In this document: positions 1-9,683 of the stretch, piece after piece | How the letters are laid out: every line of letters starts with the position of its first letter | Position numbering within the stretch: the first letter of the stretch is position 1 | Origin: Actinomycetota bacterium | GTDB taxonomy: Bacteria > Actinomycetota > UBA4738 > CADDZG01 > WHSQ01 | Direction of reading: 5' to 3' | DNA: 64,000 nucleotides | Assembly (NCBI GenBank): GCA_030448085.1 | Contig: JAUJNU010000003.1 | Span: 37,143 to 101,142, forward strand | The notes under the pieces: model-generated | Told to the model about the DNA's origin: nothing | Database searches by the model: none | Seen by the model: the letters and a program-made list of their open reading frames with translations, nothing else | Program-made: the position numbers and the translations under genes

Positions 1-423
1 CTGATAGATCATCGCGAGAGCCATGAGGTCGTCCTCCCGGATGGTCAGGACGCGTCCGTTGAAGTCCCCACGTTGCACCTGGATCGCGGTCGCGAAGCGG
101 GATATGTAGTCCCGATCCTGCTCGGGGATCCTGCTGAGGCCCTCGAGGTCGATGACGACCCGGCGGCGGACGTCTGCGTTGCCGGGAGCGACCGCGCTCC
201 CGTCGTCCGGGATGATCTCGGATACCGGCACGCCATAGAAGTCCGCGAGTTCGGACAGCTTGGAGACGGTGACGTTGCGGTCCCCCCGCTCGTAGGCCCC
301 TACGACAGCCGCCTTCCATTTGTCGTCCGATGCCTGCTGGACGTCCTGGAGCGACATGTTCTTCTGGATCCGGATAGCTCGAAGCCGCTCTCCCAGCGCC
401 TTTGCGTAGTCCCCGTTGCTCAA
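1..423 (-). CDS. BldD-like XRE-family transcriptional regulator (3' end cut by window edge)
   Basis: A DNA-binding regulator related to Streptomyces BldD, the developmental repressor that dimerises with cyclic di-GMP. The start is TTG at 423-421, giving MSNGDYAKALGERLR, with GAAGGTGAGG about 7-10 nt upstream as ribosome site. Residues about 8-70 form the helix-turn-helix: the segments VVGAYERGDR and LSELADFYGVPVSEI are the recognition and dimer parts conserved in actinobacterial BldD homologues. The remaining residues (about 80-141) would be the start of the C-terminal domain, but the frame is still open at base 1. The gene faces away from ku with about 150 bases between them. What is seen is the N-terminal domain only. 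Orthology to BldD is inferred from the N-terminus, and cyclic di-GMP binding cannot be judged. Confidence 0.8.
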   Translation of the reverse strand, partial: MSNGDYAKALGERLRAIRIQKNMSLQDVQQASDDKWKAAVVGAYERGDRNVTVSKLSELADFYGVPVSEIIPDDGSAVAPGNADVRRRVVIDLEGLSRIPEQDRDYISRFATAIQVQRGDFNGRVLTIREDDLMALAMIYQ

Positions 424-558
424 GTCCAGCCCTCACCTTCTGCCACCGGCGGATACCTCCACCACAGATAGTAGTTCCAGGCCCACCATTAGACACTCTC
501 TGTGAACATCCTCTCAATTTTCGCTACTCCCCGCGTTCGATTTGTCGATGGGCGGGGC

Positions 559-564
559 TAGACT
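559..564 (+). promoter_or_regulatory. Predicted -10 box of a leaderless ku transcript
   Basis: TAGACT ends 8 nt before the ku ATG at 573. No purine-rich ribosome site lies between, so transcription would begin at or next to the start codon. Confidence 0.45.
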
Positions 565-572
565 TGCCAGCT

Positions 573-1394
573 ATGAGAGCACTATGGAAGGGCGCCATCA
601 CGTTCGGCCTCATCACGATCCCGGTGAGGCTCTATTCCGCCGTCCAGGAGAAGGGCCTCAAGTTCCACATGCTGCACGACGAGGACTCCGGCCGCATCAA
701 ATACAAGCGCGAATGCAGCAAATGCGGCAAAGAGGTCACCTGGGACGACATCGTCAAGGGTTACGAGTACACGAAGGACCACTACGTGACGTTCACGGAC
801 GAGGATCTCGACGCCCTGGATGTCGACTCGATCCACGCGATCGACGTCGTCTCCTTCGTGCCCCTCGAGGCGATCGACCCGATCTACTTCAACAAGACCT
901 ATTACGTCGCGCCGGAGCCCTCCGGACTGAAGGCGTACAAGCTCCTCGCGGAGGCCCTCGAAGCCGAAGGGCAGGTGGGGATAGCAAAGGTCGCCTTGCG
1001 AGAGAAGGAACAATTGGCAACCGTGCGCCTCAAGGACAACGTCTTCGTCCTCGAGACGATGCACTGGCCGGACGAGATCCGCGAGCCGGAGTTCGAAGAG
1101 CTCGACAAGAGCATCAACGTGAGAGACGCAGAGGTGAAGATGGCACGCCAGCTGGTGCAGCAGCTCTCCAGCGACTTCGAGCCGAGCGAGTTCCACGACG
1201 AGTACCGAGCCGCTCTAGAGGCGCTCGTCGAGCGGAAGGTCGAGGGCCAGGAAGTGACCGTCTCGGCTCCGCCCGATCAGGAGCCGACGAAGGTCGTGGA
1301 CCTCATGGAGGCCCTCAAGGCGTCCGTCGCCGAAGCCAAGAAGAACAAGAAGGCGCCGGCGAAGACGACCAGACGCAAAGCATCGTCGGAATAA
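573..1394 (+). CDS. ku: Non-homologous end-joining protein Ku
   Basis: Bacterial Ku forms a homodimeric ring on DNA double-strand ends and recruits LigD for end joining. The 273-residue product starts MRALWKGAITFGLITIPVRL, the standard Ku N-terminus, and continues through the beta-barrel core (YKRECSKCGKEV, YYVAPE, AKVALREKEQLATVRL). It ends in a Lys/Ala-rich tail (KKNKKAPAKTTRRK) like the basic DNA-binding tails of other bacterial Ku proteins. An in-frame upstream extension to 402 is possible but has no similarity. ATG 573 is chosen because homologues begin there and a -10-like box sits 8 nt before it. No ligD is in the window. The next gene starts 24 nt downstream, so ku may share a transcript with the sigma-factor genes. 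Confidence 0.95.
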   Translation: MRALWKGAITFGLITIPVRLYSAVQEKGLKFHMLHDEDSGRIKYKRECSKCGKEVTWDDIVKGYEYTKDHYVTFTDEDLDALDVDSIHAIDVVSFVPLEAIDPIYFNKTYYVAPEPSGLKAYKLLAEALEAEGQVGIAKVALREKEQLATVRLKDNVFVLETMHWPDEIREPEFEELDKSINVRDAEVKMARQLVQQLSSDFEPSEFHDEYRAALEALVERKVEGQEVTVSAPPDQEPTKVVDLMEALKASVAEAKKNKKAPAKTTRRKASSE

Positions 1395-1418
1395 ACCGGA
1401 CGGGAGCGGAGAAGACAG

Positions 1419-1787
1419 ATGGAGAGCATCACAGTCACTATCCCCGCGTCCCCTGAGTACCTTCAGGTCGTACGGCTCATAGCCTCCGGCCTCGCCTCGC
1501 GCCTCGGCTTCACCTATGACGAGATCGAAGATCTCAAGATCGCGGTCGACGAGCTGTGCGCCTACGTCACGGGTGCGAAAGGACGCGACGGCAATCTCGA
1601 GATCAAGTTCGGGATGGACGAGGACCGTCTCCACATCTCCGGGGAGGGCCACTTCGTCTCCGACGAGAACGTCAGGACGGACCTCACTGAGTTCTCTCAG
1701 ATGATCCTCGAAACGGTCGTCGACTCCGCCACGCTGGCGCAGGAGAACGGCACTCCGAAGTTCGGGTTGGTGAAGAGCAGATCGTGA
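1419..1787 (+). CDS. RsbW/SpoIIAB-like anti-sigma regulatory protein (degenerate ATPase)
   Basis: A 122-residue protein of the HATPase_c_2 (RsbW-like) type, expected to bind the sigma factor encoded directly downstream. The fold is suggested by ITVTIPASPEYLQVVRLIAS and the helix DEIEDLKIAVDELCAYV. In classical RsbW kinases that helix ends in an N-box Asn that coordinates magnesium-ATP; here the equivalent segment reads DELCAYVTGAK with no Asn. No DxGxG ATP-lid motif follows. It may therefore bind its partner without kinase activity. The stop overlaps the sigma gene start by 4 nt (GTGA), which implies translational coupling. No anti-anti-sigma (RsbV) gene is adjacent. Confidence 0.8.
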   Translation: MESITVTIPASPEYLQVVRLIASGLASRLGFTYDEIEDLKIAVDELCAYVTGAKGRDGNLEIKFGMDEDRLHISGEGHFVSDENVRTDLTEFSQMILETVVDSATLAQENGTPKFGLVKSRS

Positions 1788-2547
1788 CCGAGCGCGCGAT
1801 GCTCGAGAAGGAAGAGGTAAGGGAAGTCTTCGTCGCCTATATCGGGGCCGAAGACGAGTCAACCAGAGCCCGCTATCGCGAGCAGCTGGTGGAGCAGTAC
1901 ATCGGCCTCGTCGAGTTCCTCGCAAGACGCTTCCGCAACCGGGGCGAGCCGCTCGAGGACCTCGTTCAGGTCGGGACGATCGGGCTGCTGAAGGCGATCA
2001 ACCGGTTCGATCTAACGAGGGAGGTCGAGTTCTCGACCTACGCAACCCCGACGATCGTGGGAGAGCTGAAGCGCCACTTCCGGGATAAGGGCTGGGCCGT
2101 GCGGGTCCCGCGCAGGCTCCAAGAGCTCCATCTGGAGCTGACGAAGATCGTCGCTCACCTGGGACAAGAGTTGGGTCGGTCGCCGACGATCGCCGAGATC
2201 GCCGAGGCGGCCGGCACCACCGAGGAGTCCGTGCTGGAGGGGCTCGAGATCGCGCAGGCCTACAACTTCACCTCGCTCGACGCACCCATCGACTCCGAGG
2301 ATGGCGGCTCCACCTCTTTCGCCGACCAACTGGGGGGCGAGGACGAGCAGCTCGAGAACCTCGAGTACAGGGCGTCGCTCGCGCCGGAGATGGCCCGGCT
2401 CCCGGAGCGGGAGCGCAACATCCTCTACCTTCGCTTCTTCAAGGGCATGACCCAGTCCGAGATCGCGGACCGCTTGGGCATCTCCCAGATGCACGTCTCG
2501 CGGCTGCTCGCCGCCCTGATCCGGCTGCGCCAAGCGTTGAGGACTGA
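1784..2547 (+). CDS. SigB/SigF-family RNA polymerase sigma factor
   Basis: Group 3 sigma factor of about 254 residues, directing polymerase to stress or envelope promoters. Region 2 is LVEQYIGLVEFLARRFR and GLLKAINRFD followed by EFSTYATPTIVGELKRHFRD. Region 3 includes LGRSPTIAEIAEAAG. Region 4 is LPERERNILYLRFFKGMTQ with the helix-turn-helix SEIADRLGISQMHVSRLLA. All are typical of SigB/SigF/SigG proteins. It starts with GTG inside the RsbW-like gene. As written, the frame reads on past RLRQALRTDEEQ to 2908 into the next gene. In another frame the stop TGA at 2545-2547 overlaps the next ATG, so a one-base error near 2535 is likely and the protein should end there. Confidence 0.88.
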
Positions 2548-4688
2548 TGAAGAGCAGCACCCCCTTCGGACGGCGGCCGTTCACCTCCTCCTGGCCGCTC
2601 TCGTCGCTGGGGGCCGCGTGCCGGCTCGAGCCGATCGACCTCAAAGCCGAGAAGCCGCTCCCTCTTCGCTCGACGATCTACGCCGCGGACGGGTCGATCC
2701 TGTCGCGCCTCTACCGCGAGAACCGCGCTTTCGTGGATCTCGGGGCGATGCCTCAGGACCTCAAGGGCGCGGTCCTCGCGGCCGAAGACGCTCGGTTCTA
2801 CGAGCATGCTGGTTTCGACCTCCGCTCGATCGCCCCGCGCGGCTGCGGTCAACCTGCGAGAAGGAGAGGTCGAACAGGGTGGCAGCACGATCACGCAGCA
2901 GTACGTGAAGAACACTTTCTTCAGACACCCGGACAGGACGTTCGAACGTAAAGCACGCACCGAGCTTCGCTTCGCGATCGAGATCGAGAGGCGCTACTCC
3001 AAGGACGAGATCCTCGAGCGGTACCTGAACGTGATCTATCTGAGCAACGGGGCGTACGGCGTAAAGGCGGCCGCAGAGACGCTCTTCGGCACGGGCGTGG
3101 GTCGTTTGACCCTGCCGCAGTGTGCGCTCCTGGCGGCGGTGATCAAAACCCCCGCTCTTTGACCCGCTCGAGCACCCGAAGGTGGCCAAGGCCGCCGGAA
3201 CTACGTCATCGGCCGGATGGCGGAGCTGGGGATGATCGGGCCCCGGGCCGCCCTCCGGGCTCGCAAAGCACCCCTCGGCGTACTAACCGACCCGCCACGG
3301 ATCGACACCCGTCAGCCCTACTTCGTGGAAGCCGTCAAGCAGAGATCCTGGCCGACCCCCGGTTCGGCAGAGGCGACGTCGAGACGCCGACACACTGTGG
3401 AAGGGCGGGATCAAGATCCGCACGACACTCGACCTCGAGATGCAGAAGATCGCCGAGCAGGCGATAGAAGACATCCTGGATCAACCCGGTGACCCCGCCG
3501 CCGCCCTCGTCGCGATCGAGCCCCGGACGGGACACATCGTGGCCATGGTGGGGGCAGGGACTGGAGCGCTTCGCAGGTAAACCTGCGACGGGACGGGCCG
3601 GTGGAGGCTCGGGACGCCAGCCTGGGTCGACGTTCAAGCCGATCGTCGCCGCAGCCGGGATGGAGCAAGGCATCTCGCTCGACACCAGTTATGAGTCCTC
3701 CCCGGCCAGCTTCACGTCTTCCACAGGCTCGACCTGGAACGTGACGAATGCCGAAGGGGGAGGCTCGGGCCTCTTGCCGCTGGACGAGGCGATGGTCCGT
3801 TCCGTAAACGGCGTCTACGCCCGGCTGGGGCTGCAGTTGGGGGTCGGCCAGATGAAGACGCAGGCGCGTCTGATGGGCGTGAGATCCAAGCTCCCCTCAC
3901 ACCCTTCGATCGCTCTCGGCGCAGGGGAGGTGAGCGTCGTCGACATGGCTGCCGCTTACGCAACACTCGCCAACAACGGAAACTCCGTGGAGCCCACCAC
4001 GCTACAGTCGGTGACCCTGGCCAATGGCCAGATCTTCGAGCCCGAGCAGGAGCGGGTGCCCGGAGCCGTCACCGCGGGGAACGCATACCTGCTCAACAAG
4101 GTGTTGGAGCAGGTGATCACGAGAGGAACGGGTCGGGCGGCGAACATCGGCCGTCCGGCGGCCGGCAAGACCGGCACCACCAACGACTACGGAGACGCTT
4201 GGTTCGTCGGCTACACACCGCAACTGGTGACGGCCGTCTGGGTCGGGTACCCCCAAGGCCGCGTACCAATGACCAACGTCCACGGCATCCGCGTCTACGG
4301 AGGGACTTTCCCGGCACAGATCTGGCGCAACTTCATGTCCGCCGCGCTCGCCGACAGCCCGGTGCAGAGGTTCAAGATCCCGCAGAATGAGCTGGTCACC
4401 GTCCTGATCGACCCGGCGACCGGCCTCCTCGCGGCCTCGTGGTGCGAAGGGGAGGAGCGCACGATGCTGAGGCAGCTCGTGCCGACCGAGTACTGCCCGG
4501 TCCCACCGCCCCCCGAGCCCGAGCCATCCCCATCTCCATCGGCCTCGCCCAGCAGGGGCGCCAAGCCCTCGCCGAGCCCGTCCGAAGGTGGCAAGGGCAA
4601 GCCGTCCCCCACCCCGTCCCCATCTCCCTCGCCGTCACAGGGCGAAGACGACGCGAAAGGCGCCCCCGGGAAGGACGGGAAGACCTAG
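2547..4688 (+). CDS. Class A penicillin-binding protein (transglycosylase/transpeptidase), frameshifted
   Basis: Bifunctional peptidoglycan synthase of about 710 residues, anchored by an N-terminal membrane segment. The glycosyltransferase part shows EDARFYEHAGFD, GGSTITQQYVKN and a following helix with ERYLNVIYLSNGAYGVKAAA. The transpeptidase part shows GSTFKP (catalytic Ser, SxxK), SVNGVYARL (SxN) and AAGKTGTTNDYGDAWFVGY (KTG). The C-terminal tail is Pro/Ser/Glu-rich. The reading frame changes near 2835, 3158, 3195, 3340, 3390, 3410 and 3560, but the domain order and spacing are normal, so sequencing indels are more likely than decay. After about 3600 the frame is open to the stop at 4686. 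The start ATG overlaps the presumed sigma stop, suggesting one operon with ku, the anti-sigma and sigma genes. Confidence 0.85.
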
Positions 4689-4713
4689 CTCGTAAGCGCT
4701 TCGGGGATCGGCG

Positions 4714-7064
4714 TCAGTTGTTTCTGATCCAGCGGGGCTTGTGGCTCTGGTCGGACATCTCTTCCGGAAGCCCATCCGGCCCGTAGTCCTTCAGCAGCGC
4801 GCTCATCGTCTCGAGAGTGTTTTGAAAGTCAGACACGCGTCTGTCCACGCTCTCGATGGAGCTCCTTGTGTCGGTGACATACTCCTTCGCGTGCGCCCGC
4901 GCGGCTGCAAGGAGAGCATCCGCCTTGGCACGCGCTTTGTCCACGTGGGCGGCGGCAGCCTCTCTGGCGGTCCTGCGCAGCTCAGAGATCTCTGCTTCGG
5001 CCTCGGCCCGGGCTTTCTCCACGGCGATCCGAGCAGAGTTCCTGCTCGCCTCCACCTCTGCCTTGGCGGTGGCCCGGAAGTTCGCCAGCTCGGCTTCGGC
5101 CTCGACCCGCGCGCGTTCCACCTCGGCCTCGTTTCGGGCGATCGTCTCCCGCAACTCGGCCTCCGCGTCCTGCCGCTCCTCGGCGAACCTCGCCCTCATG
5201 ACGGCGGCCTCGTCCTCAGCTTGCATGACTATCGACTGCTTCTCCTGCTCCGCTTCCTCGAGCACCCGGTCTCTCTGCCGCTCGGCCTCGGCCCTTATCT
5301 CGGCGATCTCGGATTCCGCATTCGCCTTTAGCTCGGCGGCGAACGCGGCCCCTTGTGCCTCCGCCTCGGCCTTCAGCGCGGCTCCTTCTTCGCGGGCAGC
5401 CGTCACGATGCCCTCGGCCTGGGCCCGGGCAGCCGCTTGGATCTGCTGCCTCTGCTCCTCCAGCTGGTTCATGACCTGGGACCGCTCGGTATCCAGCTCG
5501 GCCCGATGCTCTGCGACCTCACCCTCGAACTGCTCCCGGCGCGCCGACTGCTCTCGAGCGAACTCCTCGCCGGCGGCCTGTCGGACCTCCTGCAGCTCGA
5601 CCTCGACGGACCGGCGCACCTCATCGAGCTCTGCAGACAGTCGCGCCAGGGCCTCGTCCCTCTCGACGGCGGACTGAACCCGAAGCTCATCGGCCTCGGT
5701 CTCGGCTGCGACCCGCAGAGATGACGCCAACTCGTCCGCCAACCTGCGGGACTCCGCCGCCTCGCTCAAAGCTCGTTCGAGGATCGTCTTCGCCCTGTGC
5801 TCGGCCAGCTCCAGCCTTTGCGTCGCACCCTCGAGGGCCGCGTCGGTGACGGAGGTGGCTCGGGCCCTGGCGCCTTCGATGATCTCCCGGGCGCGGTTCT
5901 CGGCCTCCATCCTCGTCTCGGTCGCCGTTCTCTCGGTCGACTCGAGCAAGATGGCCAGCTCCCGCTGAACACCCGCCTCCGCCTCCGACCGGGCTTGCGA
6001 AGACGCTGCCTCAGCTTGCTGTCGGGCTTCGGCTATGAGGTTCTCCAGTTTGACGCTCCGACGATCTCCTCCTGTGCCGGGCTCGGAGCAACGCCGCTTC
6101 GGCTCTCGCCTCATCGAGGAGCACCGAGCTCTGCTGAGCAGTTCGCTCGAGGGCCCCGTTCCGTACCTCAGCCGCAGCGGCCTCGGCCTCCGCCCTGATC
6201 AGCGCCGCCTCTTGCTCGGCTTGTCTGCGGATGTCCTCCGCTTCCTGCTCGGCGACGAAAAGAGCGACCGATGGCCGGGCCACGAGTGGCCGCTGCCTCT
6301 CGGTGGGCGGAGGTTCCGCCTCCTGCGTTTCACGCACCCGGGTCGCCTCGGTGCTGAGCAGGTAGGACCTCAGCGTCTGGAGATCGGCTGCCTTCTGGTC
6401 CGGGCTCTGCTGGGCTGCCGCCTGACGCGCGCCTCGAGCTGCCAGCCACTCCGCCTTCTGCGCGGGCTGACGGCTCTGCCGCTCGTGCGCCTCGCCCCCG
6501 GCGGTGCCGGGCGAAGAGCGTTCCGCGGGGGCCGCTCGGTCGGAGGCGGGGAACGAGCGCCCGGCCCGGGGCGATCTCCCGAAGGGGCCGCCCGCTGCAC
6601 AGGCACCGGCCTCGGGGTGGGCGCTGCGGCCGGCGCAGGGCGGGGGGACCCCCCGAGGAAGGAGCCGGTCGCTGAGGCGTCGTGGTCGAGGCCGCCTCAG
6701 GCGCTCCAGCCCGCCTGGGTGCCGAGGCTGGGGGCCGTTGCGACCCCGAGGCCGGAGCGGAGGCCGGGGCCGGCTTGGACCCCGACGCCGGGGGCCGCTG
6801 AGCCGCCCCTGAAGCTGCCGCCGGTTTTGGCTCTGAGCCGGGCGCCGTCTTCGACTCCGAGGCAGCGGGTCCGTCTCCCTCCACGGAAGAGAGATCGACG
6901 TCGTCGAGGAGGTGCGCGAGCTGAGCCTGGGCGGTTTCGAAAGCCTCGTCGACCTCGGCCCGGAGGTCTTTCACCTCGCTGGAGCGCACAGCATGGCCCC
7001 GGGGGCACCGTCCGTCTTCGATAACCACCTCGGAATCACATTCCGGGCAGAATCCCAAGGCCAT
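4714..7064 (-). CDS. Zinc-ribbon, Pro/Ala-rich linker and long coiled-coil protein, frameshifted
   Basis: A protein of about 780 residues in three frame segments: 7064 to about 6450, about 6340 to 6020, and about 6060 to 4714. The N-terminus is a small zinc ribbon (FCPECDSEV then GRCPRGHAV). A short acidic helix and about 120 residues rich in Pro, Ala and Ser follow. The rest, over 500 residues, is an unbroken charged coiled coil dominated by Ala, Glu and Arg (for example ARQQAEAASSQARSEAEAG), ending DYGPDGLPEEMSDQ. No enzymatic motif is seen. The layout recalls polar scaffold or cytoskeletal-filament proteins of Actinobacteria (DivIVA, FilP, Scy types), but that rests on composition only. 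The breaks lie in GC-rich runs and look like indels. It converges on the PBP gene, 25 nt away. Confidence 0.7.
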
Positions 7065-7070
7065 AGGCGA

Positions 7071-7076
7071 ATGATA
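7071..7076 (-). promoter_or_regulatory. Predicted -10 box, leaderless start of the coiled-coil gene
   Basis: TATCAT on the minus strand ends 6 nt before ATG 7064. There is no ribosome site in the gap. Confidence 0.45.
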
Positions 7077-7089
7077 AGAGCCGGGACCT

Positions 7090-8511
7090 TTAGAAGCGAC
7101 TATCTGGCCGCAGGGGGACGCTTATCTCTGCCCTCGTGCCGGCGGCCGAAGTGAGACTGAAGGTCCCTCCCATCTCCTCGAGGAGAGACCGAACGATCTG
7201 CAGCCCAAGCCTGCCGTCTCGGGTGGACTCCACGCTGAGCCCAACGCCGTCATCGACCACCGAGACCGTCAAGCGCTCCTCCGACCGCATCAGGCCTATC
7301 TGGACCCTGCCCCCCCTTCCCTCCGGGAAGCCGTGCTCGAGCGCGTTCTGAACGAGCTCTGTGACGCTGACCGCGAGAGGCGTCGCGAGGTCGGCGCCCA
7401 GCGGCCCCCCGCTGCCCGTCACCTCTATGACGACGTCCGTCCCCGGCAGCAGCAACCCCTCCGTCACCATCGTCGCGATCCTCCGCACCACCTCTGCGAA
7501 CTCGACGACGTCTGACGCCTCCTCCGAAAGGGTCTCGTGGACGAGCGCGATCGAGCCGATGCGGAGGACGCTCTCGCTCAGCGCCGCCTTCGCCTCCTCG
7601 GACCGAAGCCTGCGTCCCTGCAGCCGCAGCAGGCTCGCGATGGTCTGGAGGTTGTTCTTCACCCGGTGGTGGATCTCGCGGATCGTCGCGTCCTTCAGAC
7701 CGCTCTCGCGCTCCTTCTGCCTCACCTCGGTCACGTCCCGGGCGAGCACCAGGCCCCCTTCACCGGCCAACGGCAGCACTCGAAGCGAGATGTGGGTGCC
7801 GGCATGGACCAGCTCGCCATCGCTGACCCGCTGCTCGTTGAGCGCTCCGGCCACGGGCGTCTCGCCCATCTGCAACTCGTCGAGGGAGGAGCCCACGGCG
7901 TTGCCCTTCACACCCAAACGCCTGAGGATCGACAGCGCGTTCGGGGAGGCCCATCTGACCAGCCCTGCCGGGTCCAGGACGAAGAGGCCATCGCCGATCC
8001 TTGGCCACTCCCCCCGCCGGGCGCCGGGTGGCGGGAAGCGACCAACGCGGATCATGTTGGAGACCGTCTGTGCCGCCTCCAGATAAACCTCCTCGAGCCG
8101 GCCGGGCCGGCGCGAGGTGGCGGGGCTGCCTTCTCTCGTCAGGACGGCGATCACCCTGCCCTCGAGGGTCACCGGCACCGCGTCCATCTTGACGAGCACG
8201 CCGTCAAGCAGCACCGGGTCATCTTGTGCCCAGATGGTGCCCTCCCTCCACGCTCGCTCGACGATCGGCTGCTCCGGCTGCGAGACACGTGTACCGACGA
8301 GGTCGTTCGGGTAGAGGGTCTGCGAGGTGAAGGGCCGGATCTGAGCCGCGACCTCGAACGTCTCGTCCGTCGCTACCTTCACGTAGAGGAGAAGATCGGC
8401 GAAGGAGAGGTCGGCGAGGACCTGCCACGACGAACATAGGGTTCTGAGGTGCTCGGCCTCCTCGGAGGAGACGTCGGCCACCGCACGTATGCGGTCGGCG
8501 AGAGTGGGCAT
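7090..8511 (-). CDS. pdtaS: PdtaS-like sensor histidine kinase (GAF/PAS, HisKA_2)
   Basis: Soluble two-component kinase of 473 residues, similar end to end to mycobacterial PdtaS, whose partner PdtaR is an ANTAR RNA-binding antiterminator. The N-terminal GAF-like domain has WQVLADLSFADLLLYV. A PAS-like domain contains GLVRWASPNALSILRRLGV. The phosphorylation helix is IREIHHRVKNNLQTIASLL, with the acceptor His near residue 281. The ATPase domain has VTELVQNALEHGF (N box) and DDGVGL (G1). ATG 8511 is preferred over a start at 8556 because homologues begin near MPTLADRIRAV and a -10-like box lies 6 nt upstream. No pdtaR-type gene lies in the window. The ligand of the sensor domains cannot be told from sequence. 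Confidence 0.88.
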   Translation of the reverse strand: MPTLADRIRAVADVSSEEAEHLRTLCSSWQVLADLSFADLLLYVKVATDETFEVAAQIRPFTSQTLYPNDLVGTRVSQPEQPIVERAWREGTIWAQDDPVLLDGVLVKMDAVPVTLEGRVIAVLTREGSPATSRRPGRLEEVYLEAAQTVSNMIRVGRFPPPGARRGEWPRIGDGLFVLDPAGLVRWASPNALSILRRLGVKGNAVGSSLDELQMGETPVAGALNEQRVSDGELVHAGTHISLRVLPLAGEGGLVLARDVTEVRQKERESGLKDATIREIHHRVKNNLQTIASLLRLQGRRLRSEEAKAALSESVLRIGSIALVHETLSEEASDVVEFAEVVRRIATMVTEGLLLPGTDVVIEVTGSGGPLGADLATPLAVSVTELVQNALEHGFPEGRGGRVQIGLMRSEERLTVSVVDDGVGLSVESTRDGRLGLQIVRSLLEEMGGTFSLTSAAGTRAEISVPLRPDSRF

Positions 8512-8517
8512 GACGTA

Positions 8518-8523
8518 ATCGTA
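8518..8523 (-). promoter_or_regulatory. Predicted -10 box, leaderless start of pdtaS
   Basis: TACGAT on the minus strand ends 6 nt before ATG 8511. The position supports the shorter start. Confidence 0.45.
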
Positions 8524-8573
8524 AGCACGGCCCGGGTAGGCACGAGCTGGAGGCACAAGCTGGGAGGTACAAG

Positions 8574-9257
8574 CTGAGGATCGCGATCCTGTCCGACATC
8601 CATGGGAACCTGCTTGCGCTCGAAGCGGTGCTGGCCGATATGGACGAGCAGTCCCCCGACCAGGTCTGGTGCGGCGGTGATCTCGGATGGGGTGGCCTGT
8701 GGGCCTCCGAGTGCATCCAGCGCGTGCGGGAAGCCGGCTGGACGACCGTCAAAGGCAACACGGACGTCTGGATCGCCGGCGACCCTCAGACGATCACCGA
8801 CCCGGAGGAACGGGAGCACCACAAGGCGATGGCGGCGCAGCACGCCATCTCGCCGGACGACGCTCTCTGGCTCGTGAACCTGCCGCTGGGCCACTCCGGA
8901 CCCGGCTCGCTCCTGCTCGTCCACGGAACCCCCAGGTCGTGCTTCGACGCCCCCATGCCGGATGCCCCTTCCTCGGAGTTCCAGATCTACGAAGGGGCCG
9001 CCAAGCTCGTCGTCTTCGCCCACGTCCACCACGCTTTCTCCCGGCGGTTGAAAGACGGGACGATCGTCTGCAACACGGGGGCCGTAGGGCTTCCATCGGA
9101 CGGCCTTACCGCTTCCTACCTGCTCGTCGACCTCGATGGGCCGGAGATCACGTTCAGGCACAGGCGTATCGAATACGACCGGAGGGCGGTCATCGCCGAG
9201 GCCCGCAGGACCCCGGACCCGCTCGGCTCCTGGGTCCTGAAGAAGCTCGAGGTGTAG
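8574..9257 (+). CDS. Metallophosphoesterase (calcineurin-like, YfcE/MJ0936 type)
   Basis: Binuclear-metal phosphoesterase of about 227 residues. Metal-binding motifs appear in order: LSDIHGN (DxH), GGDLGWGG (GD), VKGNTDVW (GNxD), LLLVHGTPRS and VVFAHVHHAF (the usual GHxH reads AHVH). Similarity starts at LRIAILSDIHGN. The best start is an unusual CTG at 8574, with GGGAGG six nt upstream; the next standard start (GTG 8628) would remove the first metal motif and cannot be right. A single-base error turning ATG into CTG is also possible. The stop overlaps the next GTG by one base. The substrate is unknown; the family includes cyclic phosphodiesterases and DNA or sugar phosphatases. Confidence 0.8.
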   Translation: MRIAILSDIHGNLLALEAVLADMDEQSPDQVWCGGDLGWGGLWASECIQRVREAGWTTVKGNTDVWIAGDPQTITDPEEREHHKAMAAQHAISPDDALWLVNLPLGHSGPGSLLLVHGTPRSCFDAPMPDAPSSEFQIYEGAAKLVVFAHVHHAFSRRLKDGTIVCNTGAVGLPSDGLTASYLLVDLDGPEITFRHRRIEYDRRAVIAEARRTPDPLGSWVLKKLEV

Positions 9258-9628
9258 TGAAGGGCGAGCGGCGCTACACGGTCGCTGAGGCGAACGAGCT
9301 CCTCCCCTACCTTGCCCCCGCGCTCGTGGAGTTGCAGGAGAAGCTGCCCCGGGCACGAGAGCTGCGAGCCGAGATCAGTGCCGCCTCACTTAGCAACGGC
9401 GGTCCTAAACGTGAGCCCGGTGATGCCGCGCTGATGGCGCGCGTCGATGAGTTGATGGAGCGCCTCGCGGGGTGGGAGGTCGAGCTGCGCGACCCGGCCA
9501 CCGGGTTGGTCGACTTCCCCGCGACGATCGGGGGCCGGGACGCGTACCTGTGCTGGCGCCTCGGGGAGCCCGAGGTCGCGCACTGGCACTCCCCCGACGA
9601 CGGCTTCCAAGGCCGCCGCCCTCTCTAG
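9257..9628 (+). CDS. DUF2203 family protein
   Basis: A 123-residue protein matching the DUF2203 pattern: YTVAEANELLPYLAPALVEL at the N-terminus, a charged helical middle, then GLVDFPATIGGRDAYLCW and GEPEVAHWHSPDDGFQGR at the end. The C-terminal acidic/histidine cluster is the signature of the family, whose function is unknown. GTG 9257 shares its G with the TAG of the phosphoesterase, so the two are co-translated. They converge on the crotonase gene. Confidence 0.85.
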   Translation: MKGERRYTVAEANELLPYLAPALVELQEKLPRARELRAEISAASLSNGGPKREPGDAALMARVDELMERLAGWEVELRDPATGLVDFPATIGGRDAYLCWRLGEPEVAHWHSPDDGFQGRRPL

Positions 9629-9683
9629 CGCGGGCGGGGAACAGCGCACCGTCACGGTGCATGCCAGAAAGAAGAAAGAAAGC

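Noticed and set aside
1784..2908. Sigma factor with a 120-residue C-terminal extension
   Set aside because: The extension is the out-of-frame reading of the penicillin-binding protein gene. Region 4 ends where SigB proteins normally end.
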